Shown here: positions 1 to 11,982 of the stretch, piece after piece
How the letters are laid out: each line of letters opens with the position of its first letter
How positions within the stretch are numbered: position 1 is the first letter of the stretch
Assembly: GCA_020137815.1 (NCBI GenBank)
Contig: CM035350.1
Location: 2,927,037-2,991,036, forward strand
Source: Hormiphora californensis
Taxonomy: Eukaryota; Ctenophora; Tentaculata; Cydippida; Pleurobrachiidae
Length of the DNA: 64,000 bases
Direction of reading: 5' to 3'
The notes under the pieces: generated by a model
Database searches by the model: none
What the model saw: the letters and a program-made list of their open reading frames with translations, nothing else
Told to the model about the DNA's origin: nothing
Made by a program: the position numbers and the translations under genes

Positions 1-424
1 GAAATGTTCCCAGCAGTAATCTCGTGCGAAAGACAGACTGCGTAGCATGGCAAGTTCAGACAATGTGCATTTACCATATTTTATTATTTAGTAGTGGTCA
101 TCATCTAAACCCAAGGAGGACTCTATAATACCTAACCCTAACCTTTACAGTTTACACTAACCCCAAGTAACCCCTAAACTCGAACCCAAATAACGGCCCT
201 AACACTTCTAAATGAGTATAGAGGCACAGCAAACTCCGGCGTAATATACGTAGTAACCGAGAGCCGATTTAGTAAAAACACTGATAGGAAGAATGGAGAA
301 AATGATAGTGGCCTTGAGAATGGGATAGCGTAGTCGAAGAGGAAGAGGTAGATAAAAGGATCGATATATTAGCATGGAGAGCGTCTAATATAAACCATAT
401 ATGTAGAATGAGTTTCTTAATTTC
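1..424. other. Intergenic, no gene seen
   Basis: No open frame of note on either strand and no recognisable repeat. A short stretch near 125-150 has two CCTAA-type repeats, too few to call telomeric. Confidence 0.5.
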
Positions 425-785
425 AGTTATCTCTTTCTCTTTCTAGTGCGGAAATATGACGACAATTTTTCGGCATACTCGTTCTAAAGCTAATTCCACT
501 TCTAGGGTACTCCATAATAGGGTACCTAGAAACACCCCTATGGTTCTGGCTTCAGGCTGAAAACACCCTGTAACCAATTAGACCCAATTAAGTCAAGTTC
601 TTCATCGCCGATTTTGCGACAAACTCAGGGGTTATCAGGCACTGACTGTACAGTGTACATAGCATTAGCGGGGGTGTTTCTAGGGACCCTATTATGGAGT
701 ACCCTAGAAGTGGAATTAGCTTTAGAACGATTATGCCGAAAACTTGCAGGATTTCGACGTCATATTACCGTACTATTCTCTCTTT
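425..785. mobile_element. Foldback/MITE-like element with ~60-bp inverted ends
   Basis: The block 479-538 is repeated in reverse complement at 671-730 with only a few differences, and weaker pairing continues outward to about 440 and 780. The centre (540-670) has no coding potential. This is the structure of a non-autonomous terminal-inverted-repeat element or a foldback element. The inner part holds a piece around 637-660 (CACTGACTGTACAGTGTAC) that recurs near 53270 and, partially, near 52305. Confidence 0.6.
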
Positions 786-822
786 CTCTTTCTTTCTCTC
801 TCTTTCTTTCTCTCTCTTTCTT

Positions 823-860
<38 letters not shown>

Positions 861-920
861 CTCTCTCCCCTCTTTTCCCTCTCCTCTCTTCTCCCCCCTT
901 CTCCCCCCCCCTATCTCCTC
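776..920. repeat. CT-rich microsatellite
   Basis: Long runs of CT/CTTT grading into C-rich sequence. Serine/leucine-rich or arginine/glutamate-rich open frames over it are translation artefacts of the dinucleotide repeat. Confidence 0.9.
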
Positions 921-1163
921 TTTTTCTTCCTCTCTCCTCCTTTCTCTTCCGGGTTCTCCGGATGCCCGGGGGCTCTCCTTCACCCCTCCTTCCCCCCACC
1001 ACGTCCCGGGGTACCCCCCCCAAAACTTAAAAAAAACGGGCAATTTTTTTTTTTTTAAACTAATTTTACAATTAACTTTTTAACGATCAAAAAGGTTTTA
1101 CATGCTGCTTGTATGGGAATACGGTTCTGAATTAGGGTATCACCATCACGGTTTCTAAAATAC

Positions 1164-2575
1164 ATGATTTTGGTTAAAATTTCCCGTTTGTCAATCTGGC
1201 CAGTATATGACTTGATTTTCGCAAAAAAGGGAAAAATTGATCAAAAACGTTCCATTTCCAGGGCCCCCCAAAGGGGGTCTACAAACCACCAAAAAAATTA
1301 CCCCGCGGGTACCGCGATGGAGAAATCGGGGCTTTCCGGGTTTTATTTTGCCCGCAAATATAGCTAGGCGAAGCGATATACGGGAAAAAACCCCGGGGAA
1401 AAAATTAAAAGAATAAGGGGCCAAATTTGTAGCGTCCTCGCTTAGTGGGGGGAGGTGCTGGAAAATTAAAGTTCTATCTTATCAGGTTAATTAGATAATT
1501 TGGGTAATTAGATGCGCAATAGCCCTTTTTATGGTTTTTAACGGGAAAAACCAAACTTTTGGAAGGGTAAAAAAAAACCGGGGTATGGGGATACGTCCCC
1601 GAATTTGGGGGGGAGGGACCAAATAATTCCATCTCACGCGTTAAAATTTGATAAATTATAAAAGTATCGCATAAACCCTTTTTTTTGGTTACATGGCTAA
1701 GCCACAAGAATGGGTTTTGAGACTTTCTTGGTGCCATTTTTGTAGGCAAAACCAAGTTATTTGGGGGGTCGGGGCTGGCCCTTTAAATCAAATTCAAAAC
1801 CCTTTTAAACCCTCATTTGGCTTTAAAGTGCTCAAAGTGAGCAAAATGCGGTAAAAAGACCGATTGTGAGCACCTTTAAAGCCATATAAAACGGCTAAAT
1901 GGTTGAATATAGAGCTTAAAAGTCCGACGTCGACCCCCCATAACTTGGCTATTGCCTACAAAATGGCACCAATGAAAAGTCTCTAAACCATTCCTAAGTG
2001 GCTATAGCCATGTAACCTAAAAACGGTTATGCGCATACCTAATTATCCAATTATCTAATTAACGCGATGAGATAGGAACTTAATTTTGGTACCTACCCCC
2101 ACTAATTCGAGGACGCTGATCACTCTAGTACCCTCGGTTTTTTCTCTACTCCATTCCAAAGATGGTTTTACCGTATAACCATAAAACGGCTATGTGCGCA
2201 TCTAATTATCCAATTATCTAATTAACCTGATAAGATAGAGACTTAATTCCAGCACCTACCCCCACTAATGCGAGGACGCTACACACTTTAGTGCCCTTGA
2301 TTTCTTTTCTACTTGTTTCCAAAGACGGTTTTTACCGTATATCGCATTCGTCCTAGCCTATATTTATGCAGGTGCAAAATAAACCCGGAAATGACCGATT
2401 TCTCCATCGCGGTACCCGCGGTAAATTTTTTTGGTGGTTGTAGAGACCCATTGGAGGGCCCTGGAAGTGCAATCGCTTTTAGATCAATTAGTTCCATTTC
2501 ACAACGTCATATGACTGGCCTAATCTGGCGCTCTGATTGGTCTCGTCATACCGTTTTTCACTGATACCGTACGTG
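1164..2575. repeat. Large imperfect palindrome, left arm degraded
   Basis: Sequence from about 1164 to 1840 is the reverse complement of about 1850 to 2570. Examples are the TCTAATTATCCAATTATCTA block at 2198 and its inverse near 1490, and the block around 2390-2470 against 1270-1340. A second, direct copy of part of the right arm lies at about 2160-2300. The left arm differs mainly by lengthened or merged homopolymers. No coding potential. Best read as a foldback element whose left arm is poorly sequenced. Confidence 0.65.
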
Positions 2576-3065
2576 TTGAACCGATACCGTATTCTCACTT
2601 AGCAAGCACCCCTGTCAGCACACACCTACGGCAAAATTAAAATTTGACGTTTTTGGTCAAAACTCTGCCATTTCTTTTGGCAAAATTGCTTAATTTTGGA
2701 CTCGTTGGAAAGAGGGCATCAAGCTCGTTCTGAACAGCCCAGGAAACCTGAAATCGGCGCAAAATAGGCGTTTTAAAAGTTTAAAGTGAGAGAGAACAGC
2801 CCCGATTTTGATGAAACTTGGTCAGAATAGTGTTTGGTGTCTAATTAGAAGTGAAAAAAATTTTTAGTGCTCAAATCCTAAAATTAGGATTTTTAGGATT
2901 TTTAGGGTTTTCAGCTTTTATGGGTTTCAGGAACGTCTTAGAACAAAATGAATAGAACCATCTTTCTCGGCGTGAAATTCTGCATCGATTATAGTGGTTG
3001 TAAACCTTTCTATGACGTAAGGTTCAGAAGTTATCGCGAAAAACCCCAAACGGGTACATGTGTTA

Positions 3066-3399
3066 GGGGCGGGTTCATGTTTTAGGCTAACGGGCGAACC
3101 TCTTGTCAGAACACCATCTTATAGGGTGTCAATCGACGCGTATTGATAAAGAGATCATTTTAGTGAAAACTATTTTGATCTGCGATGTCTGTGTAACGAA
3201 TGAAACCTAAAAAACCTTACTGAATGAAGCATACCCGTTTGGCTAAAAGGTTTTTTAGGTTTCATTCGTTACACAGACATCGCAGATCAAAATAGTTTTC
3301 ACTAAAATGATCTCCTTATCAATACGCGTCGATTGACACCCTATAAGATGGTGTTCTGACAAGAGGTTCGCCCGTTAGCCTAAAACATGAACCCGCCCC
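3066..3399. mobile_element. 334-bp palindromic element inserted in a foldback arm
   Basis: Begins GGGGCGGGTTCATG and ends with its exact reverse complement. Arms of about 150 bp (3066-3217 and 3249-3399) surround a ~30-bp loop. Comparison with the uninterrupted opposite arm near 4492-4500 shows the insertion point at a TTA-GGGG sequence. TA-containing bases flank both sides, consistent with a TA-type target duplication plus one extra base. Confidence 0.65.
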
Positions 3400-4341
3400 T
3401 AAGGGGAAACTCTAACTGAATGGCATCCCATTAATGGGATCCCATCAACAGTAAAACTCTAACTGATAATGGACCACAGTGATGGTTCTTTCTCTGTATT
3501 CTCTCTGTGTGCTATTTTTTCAAATGCCTAATTTAATTCAAATTGCACTTGGTATCGGGTTAAATGAGCTCCTACGATCATTCTAAAACATTTTATCACA
3601 AAGTTTTGGCTCTACCATGGCCCAATTACGTTGGCACGAGCTATGCCCATATATGGGCATATTCATTTCAAAAAGTCTGTTTTAGGGCGTGATTTCGAAC
3701 AAAACACACATATAAATCGTCTCGTGACAACTTATACAACTGTTACTTTCAGTTTGAGTCTTCAGATATCCACTTTATGAACAAAAATAAAAATTTTTCT
3801 CCCTTTTTTTCTTGCTAATTTTACCAACTTGCAGAATCGTGGGGACGAATTTTAATTTTTTTAAGTTTTTTCTTGGTGGAAAGCAAATTTCGGTTGTAAT
3901 CGACTAATTTTGGCCTGCGGAACACGATCCCGTTCATGAAAAAGCTCTCAAAATTTAAGAACATGTCCAAAATGAACATTTTTTGTCAAAAATGAACATT
4001 TTTAGGTCAAAAATAAACTTTAGCATCATTTAATGATGCATATCAATTCTTGTCAGTTTCGAGGTGCTGAACACGATCCTGAACATAAAAAGTTGATATC
4101 AAGAACATGTCAAAAACTGGTGAAAACCACACATATTTCCCTGTTTTTACCATTTTTCGGTTAAAAACTACACTTTTTAAATCGCGATGCCAACGTAATT
4201 GACAAACACTATCTCGATTCTGTTTTGCTGATGTGATAGAGAATTGTCCATAGTTTCACATTAGCTAGATACTGAATGGCCTAGTCGAAAAAATTTGAAA
4301 TAGCACACCCTAGTGTGCGCCCGTGCCCGGGCATGCCCTAT

Positions 4342-4412
4342 AGTTCTTTCTCTGTATTCTCTCTGTAGGCAGTACATAGATGTACTGCCTACAGAGAGAA
4401 TACAGAGAAAGA
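4342..4412. repeat. Perfect hairpin
   Basis: A sequence starting GTTCTTTCTCTGTATTCTCT is followed, after a tiny loop at about 4375, by its reverse complement. The same left-hand 24 bases also occur directly at about 3485-3508, at the inner end of the foldback arm. Confidence 0.7.
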
Positions 4413-4959
4413 ACCATCACTGTGGTCCATTATCAGTTAGAGTTTTACTGTTGATGGGATCCCATTAATGGGATGCCATTCAGTTAGAGTTTCCCCTAAC
4501 ACATGTACCCGTTTGGGGGTTTTCGCGATAACTTCTGAACCTTACGTCATAGAAAGGTTTACAACCACTATAATCGATGCAGAATTTCACGCCGAGAAAG
4601 ATGGTTCTATTCATTTTGTTCTAGGACGTTCCTGAAACCCATAAAAGCTGAAAACCCTAAAAAACCTAAAAATCCTAATTTTAGGATTTGAGCACTAAAA
4701 ATTTTTTTCACTTCTAATTAGGTACCAAACACTATTCTGACCAAGTTTCATCAAAATCGGGGCTGTTCTCTCTCACTTTAAGATTTTAAAACGCACATTT
4801 TGTGCCATTACGCCGCACATTTTTTGCCGCGCAAGTTTCTTGGGCTTTTCAGAACGAGCTCGATGCCTTCTTTCCAATTTTGCCAAGAAGTGGCAGAGTT
4901 ATGACCAAAAACGTCAAATTTTAATTTCAATTTTGTCGTAGGTGTGTGCCGACCCAAAC

Positions 4960-6090
4960 TCCTAATGTACAAAATAAGCATGTAATGAGAGCCGAGTGTT
5001 AATTAACAATTCTTTGTACTCTGTCAACCAAGAACAGCTAATCAAATCAATTATGATTTATCAAGCCACGTCGTCATGGATAATAAAGCAATATCCGTAG
5101 AAGTCAGTTCTGTCACCTGACGGCTGTCTGTCACGACATTTTTTCACACACCAACATACACAATGCAATTGCACTTTACGATGAAAACAAGTGTCCTATT
5201 AAATGTCCAATGTATCAACAAAGTATCCTCTATAGCATTATTTGGGATTATTGTAGGTAGTGGAGAAGATCTATAGAAGGATGGTGTTTTAGTTGGCAGT
5301 GGTGGGTTGGGTCACGTTAAACAAATCCGATAACTGACTGAAGAACGTATCCAATCCTTCTTCAACTTCCTGAAACAGAGTGTAATTGAAATCTGAGATA
5401 GCGAAGGACTTGGTAGGGGTTTTTAATCATCTTGTTGTTACATTTCTTGTATCGATAGTAATCTATTTTCAGCCGGATGATAGACGAGACAGCCTGAAAA
5501 CGTCATGGTTCCTACTTAAAGTTTTGAGTCGTTTTGACTATAAAATGCATGCGAGCAGGACCCAGGAGAATCTGAACACATGAGCGCGCGAGAAATGTAC
5601 CGCGCAGCATCCAAAAACTAGCAATACCCTCCCACACTGAGACTCAACAAAAGCGAGAGAGAGACAATTATTCGAATTTCGATATCTATTATCTTTCTCT
5701 ACTATACAGCCTGTTTCTCAAATCTCAATATCATTATATTCGTTCTTACTTGACACCATGGGCAACCGAAGTTGGAGGAATGTTTATAAGCGATTTTTGA
5801 GAAAAGCAAGATGTTTATTGTGTGGAAAATTGAGAGTTATGTACAATGCTTTGAAAGCCTACACTTTTCTATTCATAGAGAACAGATTTATACGTAGAGG
5901 CATATTTTACATTTTGCTCTTTATTCAGCCTCCACAGATGTAACTCATTTATTAGACTAAAATGGGTAGGAAACAAAGAGACGGAAAGTTGTGTTCCAGA
6001 ATGAACGATTCCCGATAAGAAAATTAAAGGTAGGTGGACTTTCCAAAAACATGATGAACGAGCATGACATGACATCATCGTCACATAAAG
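4960..6090. other. Intergenic, no gene seen
   Basis: Only short unrelated open frames (under 70 codons) without recognisable domains. No repeat structure noticed. Confidence 0.4.
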
Positions 6091-6095
6091 TTTGG

Positions 6096-6136
6096 TAACG
6101 AAGTTACCCCTCAGGCATCGCGGTAGTACCAAACAT
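6096..6136. mobile_element. Short MITE of the TTGGTWACGAAGT family
   Basis: TTTGGTAACGAAGTTACCCC is followed by an inverted GGTACCAAAC end. Related short elements with a TTGGTTACGAAGTCACCC left end and an inverted ATTACCAA right end lie near 18288, 32100 and 43424. Confidence 0.4.
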
Positions 6137-6137
6137 G

Positions 6138-6408
6138 AAGTCGGATTTTTTCTGAAAATTTTCACCCCCTTTTAAACCCTGCGGCGTCGTATTTTTTATT
6201 TGGGAGCCCCCCTTTTCTCTCACTTTAAAAGGCAAAAAAAAAAACCGCATTACACACCGAAAAGGGCATATTTTGAGCCGGAAAAAATTTTTATTTACAA
6301 ATTAGTCATACAACAAAAGAATTTTTGAGAGCCAAACCAAATTTTCCGTCGCACAAATAAAAAATATTGCGCCCCCAGGGGGGGTGACAACTTCGAAAAA
6401 TCCGACCC
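6138..6408. mobile_element. MITE copy, same family as 48536-48772, homopolymer-inflated
   Basis: Ends match the AAGTCGGATTTTTTGAAG / TTCAAAAAATCCGACTT inverted ends of the clean copy at 48536-48772. The interior also aligns in order (CGGCGTCGTATTT, GAGAGCCAAA, GGGGGTGACAACTTC). This copy has many extra A, T, C and G residues in runs. Confidence 0.6.
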
Positions 6409-6409
6409 C

Positions 6410-9240
6410 TTTTTAAAAACCTTTTTTTGGGGGTGGAAAAGGAAAAAAAAGGGGTTTTTTTTTTTTTCCCTTTTTCGACGGTTTCGCTTTAGATCCTTTC
6501 CCCAATCAAACCCCCACCTGGGGTTTAAAAGAGAGAGAAGAGGAGGAGAAGAGGAGCGAGAGAGAGAGAGAAAAATAAAAAGGAAGATAGGCTAAGAGAT
6601 AGAAATAAGGAAAATAAAGAAAAAAAGGGTCCCCATAAAGGCCCCCGAGCTAGGGGTCTCTCCTCATCTTTTCTTTTGCCCGACGTTGTCTCTTAAAGGA
6701 AGCCCAGAGAGAACCCAGAGCCCCCCGTGCGAAATTCCCCTTTGGTTACAACCCAAAAAACAGAACTGTTCTCTTTTGCCTACTGACCTTTAAGGATGTT
6801 AAATTTCCCCCCCCCTTCCCCCCTTGTTTTTTTTGTTCAGGGGCAACCCCGAAAATGGTCTACTTTTTATGGTTTTTAGTCCCAAATTAAAAGGGGACGC
6901 TAACCAAAAATTTTTTTTGGGCAGGGAAAACCCTCACCGTAGGGTTGGCCCTACCAGGAGAAACCCCCAAAAAGGGAATTTTAGCCCCTTAAAGGGCGAA
7001 ATTCATATTTTTTGCTACAAGGGTGTTTTTAAAAAATGTCCTGTAAAACGTTTTTTTTGGGATCTCAAAAAATTTTTTAAAAGATAGGGGGCATGAAAAA
7101 TTTGGGGGGGTTTTTAAAAGACCTGAAGGGTTAATAAAAAACCACAAAATTTTTTTTTTTGCAATCCAGCGTTTTTTCCGGCCCTTTTAATGGATTTCTT
7201 TTTTTCCACCTTTTTAAACCCCCTTTTTTGGCAATTTCCAAAAACATTGAAAGCGAAAATTTGGGGTGAAAATTTGCGTCAAAACGATTATCTAGGGGCC
7301 CAAAATTTTGGGCGGCCCTTTATTTGAGTAGCGTACAGAGTTTTTTTTTGAAAGCCATCATTCAGAAATAAAAATTTCCCCGTTTTCAAAACGACTGATC
7401 GTAGAACCAGACTTGCTTAACTTTTGAAGGGCCCCATTTTTTTTGGGGGGTCTTCGAGAGACATTTTTGCCCCCCACTTTAACCGTTTTTGCGAATTGCG
7501 AAAAACAAAATTTTATTAAAGGGGAAAAACTAAACCAATATCCGTAATTAGGGAATTTTGGTAAGAAAGGGACCGAACCTTGGAAAATGTGAACAAAGCA
7601 ATTCCTTCACTATTTGGTCCATATGGGGCCCTATAAACACCAAAAAAAAATCACAAAAAAAACCACGATGGGGGAGATGGGTTTTTGTTTTTTTTCGCAA
7701 TTTCAAAAAACGTTAAGTGGGGCAAAAAGTCTCTCCAAAAACCCCCCCCAAAACGGACCTTCTGATCGTTTAAGCTAGTCCCCAGGGTTTTACATCAGTC
7801 GTTTTTTAATACGGGAATTTATTTATTTCTGAAATGATTGCTTTCCCCAAAAAAAAAACCGCACTTATCTCAAAAAAACACGCCCCAAAATTTATGGCCA
7901 TTTGAAATCTTTAGACCAAATTTTCCCCCATTTTCACTTCACTGTTTTCGGGAAATTTTGCCAAAAGGGGGTTAAAGTGGAAAAAAAAAAATCCTCCAGG
8001 CCCGGGAAAACAGCTCGGGTTGCAAAAAAAAATTTTGTGGTTTTCCCCTTCATGTCCCTTAAACCCCCCAAATTTTCATGCTCCTTTTTTAAAAAAAATT
8101 TTTTTGAGATGCCAAAAACGTTTTACGGACATATTTTAAACAGCTGTACAAAAAATGAATTCGATTAAGGCTCAAATTGCATTTTTGAGGCTCCTTGGGG
8201 CCCTAAACCAGGGTGAGAGATTTCCCGCATCAAAAAAATTTTGGTTGCGTACCCCAAAAACCCCCAAAACGAACAGAAAAATATAAACGGAATCTACCAA
8301 AAAATAACTTACTTAAAAAGTTTTTTTTTTCCAAAGTTTTCAAAGTACCTTTGTTTTTCCTTTTCCCTTTTTTTCTTTTACGGCGATTTTTAAGGCACTT
8401 GCGACCCCCTAAAAAAAAATAAAAAAAAAAATGCCTAAACATGAGGGTTTTTTAAACGGGGGTGCCTCAATCTTTTTCTTCTATTATTATAATAGGAGGC
8501 AAAAAAGGTAGTTTATGATAAAGGACATCACACATTTGTAAAAAAAAAAGAAGAAAGAGAGAAGAGAGAGAGAGAGAGAGAAGAGAGAGAGGAGAGAAAG
8601 GGGAAGATAGAGAGAAAGAGAGAGAGAAGAGGGAGGAGTGAGTGAGAGGGGAAAAAAGAGGGGGAAACAGAGGGGAAAAAAAAGGGGGAAAAAGAGAGAA
8701 GAGAGGAGAACTAAAAAAAAAATTTTGGGGGAAATCAGGGGGGCTCAATCAAAACTAAGTGAAAAGGACAGAAGGGGTGAAAGGCGGGGAATAAACGAAA
8801 AGCAGAAAAAAGAAAGCCCTACTCCCTAAAAGAGAGGGGGGCAGCAACAAACCAAAAACCCGGGTTTTTCAAAATGAAAAAAATCACGTTTAAGGAAGGA
8901 AATAAACGAAAGAAAATGTAAAAAGGAGAGAAAAATTTTAATAGTAAAACTTGAGAACACCAAAACAACTTTAAGGAAAGGAAAACTACTCTAAAAAACG
9001 GTTTTTCGTCGGGGAACCCCCCCGGTAGCTGGGGAAAGGTTTCTTGACATGGGGAATCCAAAGGAAGCGCCCTTTAAAGGGTCCAAAAACCCCCTGCCAG
9101 TGGGACAAGAGTCTGGGAAAAGGACAGGGACGTAAGAGTGGTTGTTAGAGGTTTGAGTTTTGAAAGAAAATGATTTTTAATTTAAAAAGGAGAAAAACCC
9201 CAAAAAAAGGAGGGAGGGGAAAAAGATCAGGGAAAATGGG
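6410..9240. repeat. Error-rich tract with a decayed copy of the 15379-17759 foldback element
   Basis: From about 6885 to 8260 the sequence follows both arms of the foldback element found intact at 15379-17759. The left end is recognisable near 6885-6960 (GACGCTAACCAAAAATTTTT, then CTCACCGTAGGGTTG), and the right end near 8200-8260. It lacks the ~1-kb insert of the other copy. Nearly every mono-nucleotide run is lengthened. Around 6530-6620 and 8545-8715 there are GA-rich microsatellites. Open frames here are not supported as genes. Confidence 0.55.
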
Positions 9241-9344
9241 GTGGCCAATCCCCTAAATTTTAATCGGGGGTGGGTATTTGGGGGGGGGTTTGTAAATTTC
9301 CCATTATTATTAGGGAAGTTTATCCACTCAGTAAATATGCTTCC

Positions 9345-9410
9345 GGTAAATCGGGGTTCCGTTAAATGGGGAGCCGTTAAATGGGGAGCCGTTAAATCGG
9401 GGTCCCACTG
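9345..9410. mobile_element. Fragment of a pogo/Tigger-like MITE
   Basis: Repeated CCGTTAAATCGGGG units ending in GGTCCCACTG match the right terminal inverted repeat of the elements at 43552-43738 and 51910-52081. The left end is not recognisable. Confidence 0.45.
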
Positions 9411-9827
9411 TTAATATACTACTGTTCTTTATGGCAACACGAGACAGTATTTCCGGTTCATTTGATAACCATGTCTTATGTGGATGCATCATGTGACCTG
9501 TCTAAGAGAATACTTCAACTGCTTTTTATATATCTCGAGCGATATATATTCAGAGTAATGAGAGAAGTTGAGCTGGGAACCCAACATCTGATTTCAGGAT
9601 GGTTACATAATGCCAACATCATATGACTATACAAAATGAGAATATGAATTTATCAGCTGACAGGTAGCATGCTTTAGATAGTTAAGGAGTCTAGACCTAG
9701 CCCATCGCAATCACTGCAATCTCCCCTTATTGCTGGCAATATCGTTTTGCAGAGTGTAGTATAAGTAGTATCACCCCATTTAATAAAAGGTTGATTCCAT
9801 ATGTTTTGCTGTTGTGGATTTCAAACT

Positions 9828-11640
9828 TCTTCTTCTTCTTCTTCTATTAGGCCGTCTCGACCGTAGGTGAGATAGAGGGGTGGTACCAAAGTGATTCCTT
9901 TCCCCGGCCTGGTTTGGGGGTTTGGATTTGTTAGTCCTCTTCCCCCCGGTTTAACTGTTTCAGGATATCCATGAAGAATGAAACAGTCTTGGTGATCGGG
10001 AAGCCATTCTTGATGTCATCGAGGGTTAAACCAAGCCGATCAAACCTCTCTTGCCGCTGTTTCCAGAGAGCTGGACAGTCGGTGAGGAGGTGTTTGGCTG
10101 TTTCATTTTCTATGCCGCATAGGCGGCAGGTTGGAGTGTTTGCTAGTTTCATCTTGTGAAAATGGTATTTAAGTGTGTTGTGCCCAGTCAGAAGCTGGGT
10201 TGCCGCTCTCAAGTGGTTTCGGTCCAGTTTCTGGAGCTGTTTGACGTGGTTCGGGTTCCAGAAAAGATTCATGTGAGCCGTTGGAGCCGTTGTCATTTTT
10301 GTCTTCTCCCTGAGGGCCGCATAGGCGGCTTTCTTCGGGATTGGAGGGCGTATGATGTTTTCAATCTCTTGTGCTCCCTTTTTGGCGAGGGAGTCTGCTA
10401 GTTCATTCCCTTCGTGGCCTTTGTGAGCAGGGATCCACCGTATTTTAACGGTGTTGAAAACTGCAAGGGCGTTCAGGTTGGAAATGGTGTTTTGGGTGGT
10501 TTTGGATCTGCATACGGTGCTATCCAGTGCTTTGATTGTTCCTTGGCTATCGCAATTGATGAGGATTTTTTGATTGGCAGTTCCTGTGCCAAGGAGGTGT
10601 TTGGTGGTGTTTTGGATGGCTATCATTTCGGCCATAGGGACTGTTGTGGTATCACCCAGGTTGAAGGCGGCCGAGTGGACCTCTTGTCCATTTTCACGGA
10701 TTAGGAGGCCCGCGCCGGCGTTGCCGTCAATTCTGGAACCGTCTGTGTAAGCTATTATTGTGTGATCGTCCTCTTCCTCTTCTTTGTAGTCCTCTGCGTC
10801 CGGGATCTCCAGGGAGTATTCCCGGTCGAGGATGAGTTGAGGGATGGTGTGGTCATGTTCCCACTCTGCTGGAAGGAGGCTTAGGCATTCGTCCACTGTG
10901 TTTGCGTGGGATGTGAATACTTTTGGTTGTGGTAGCTGTGACACTATACTCCCTTCCCACTGATCGGCCGCTCTGAGCGTGTACGCTGTTTTGATGGCGC
11001 ATTGTCTCAGGTGGTCTACTTTGGGCATGGTGTGGGTGATCATGTCGAGCGCCTTCCCTGGTGTGCTGGACATTGCTCCAGTTACCATTTGGAGGGTAAG
11101 TCTTTGTATTCTTGATGTGTTTATCTTGTTTTTCTGTGTCAGCATGGCATTGGCCCATACGAGCGCGCCATAGGAGAGCATGGGCCGTATGATGGATTTG
11201 TAGATCCACAGCATGGTCTTTGGCGAGAAGCCCCACGTTGGGCCCACCGCTCTCCTGCACTGGAATAGGACTTGCTTACATTTCTTTATTTGGGTATCAA
11301 TATGTTTCGACCAATTTAGCTTGGAGTCCAATGTGACACCCAGGAATTTGGTGTGGTTGGTTGCTTTGATCTCGTGACCCATTACCTTGATGGGTTCTCT
11401 GAGTTTTATGTTGTGACGGTGGGTGAATATAACTGTGTGGGATTTGAGAGCGCTGAGCTTGAGTCCCACTGATTTGCACCACTTGCTAATGGTGGATAGG
11501 CTTTTCTGGGTTGCTTCTCTGAGGGGGTAGATGTCTGCAGCCGCATTGCCTTTCGTTGGAGGCGATATAGTCGCGGCTAGAAGGCAGAGGTCATCTGCGA
11601 ACCCTTGGAGATCACCAGGAATTTTGCCCTTCTTCAGAAT
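9828..11640 (-). pseudogene. 5'-truncated LINE fragment: RT thumb, RNase H, zinc knuckle
   Basis: An open minus-strand frame runs from about 11640 down to the stop at 9931. Just upstream of the first methionine-type codon lies GFADDLCLLA, the RT catalytic FADD motif. Next comes the RT C-terminal region (FLGVTLDSKLNWSKHI). Then follows an RNase H domain (AYTDGSRIDGNAGAGL, AEMIAI, NCDSQGTIKALDS, PAHKGHEGNELADSLAKKGA) with its acidic residues. It ends with a CCHC-like motif (CRLCGIENETAKHLLTDC). This order is typical of I/R1/Jockey-superfamily LINEs that carry RNase H. The 3' end is marked by a GAA-type tail on the minus strand (9828-9845). The first ORF, endonuclease and most of the RT are absent, so this is a dead 5'-truncated copy, although the remaining frame is intact, suggesting recent insertion. 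Confidence 0.9.
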
Positions 11641-11982
11641 AGATGAATAATGAATCCATAGTGCCGTGTATCCCTGCCTTCAACTTCAACTCCCGAAAAA
11701 ATCGCTTACGGTGGTGCGCAATTAAATTGTTAAACATCATATTTCATGAAACCGGTTAATTGATTTTTTGATGAAGGATCATTTACTATGCGCTAACGTG
11801 ACGTTACGCGAATTTGACCAGGCTCGAGCTGAGTTACTATTTCAAATCCGAGATTTCCAAACCTAAATCTGAATCTCAGACGAGAAATTCAATAGCACAT
11901 ATTGTCTACTTGATCATGTCCCTTGATATTCAACAATAAGGGCTCTGATCAGACATGTAGAAATTACAACAATCACTAGAAT
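11641..11982. other. No gene seen between LINE fragment and satellite
   Basis: About 340 bases without an open frame of interest. Confidence 0.4.

Larger units (their letters stand above)
2618..4955. mobile_element. Composite foldback element with nested insertions
   Basis: Outer arms at about 2618-3065 and 4492-4955 are near-perfect reverse complements, for example the sequence around TTGACGTTTTTGGTCA and the one around ACACTATTCTGACCAAG. A middle pair at about 3403-3508 and 4385-4491 continues the same palindrome. The left arm is interrupted by a separate palindromic insertion (3066-3399). The core around 3510-4340 is unique AT-rich DNA without an ORF. A perfect hairpin occupies about 4342-4412. 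No transposase is present, so the element would be non-autonomous. Confidence 0.7.

Noticed and set aside
125-200. Telomere-like CCTAACCCTAACC sequence
   Set aside because: Only two adjacent repeats, then degenerate sequence; too little for a telomere or interstitial telomeric array.
7902-8829. Lys/Phe-rich ORFs in the 6.4-9.2 kb tract
   Set aside because: They fall in homopolymer-inflated sequence homologous to a non-coding foldback element and in GA-rich microsatellite.
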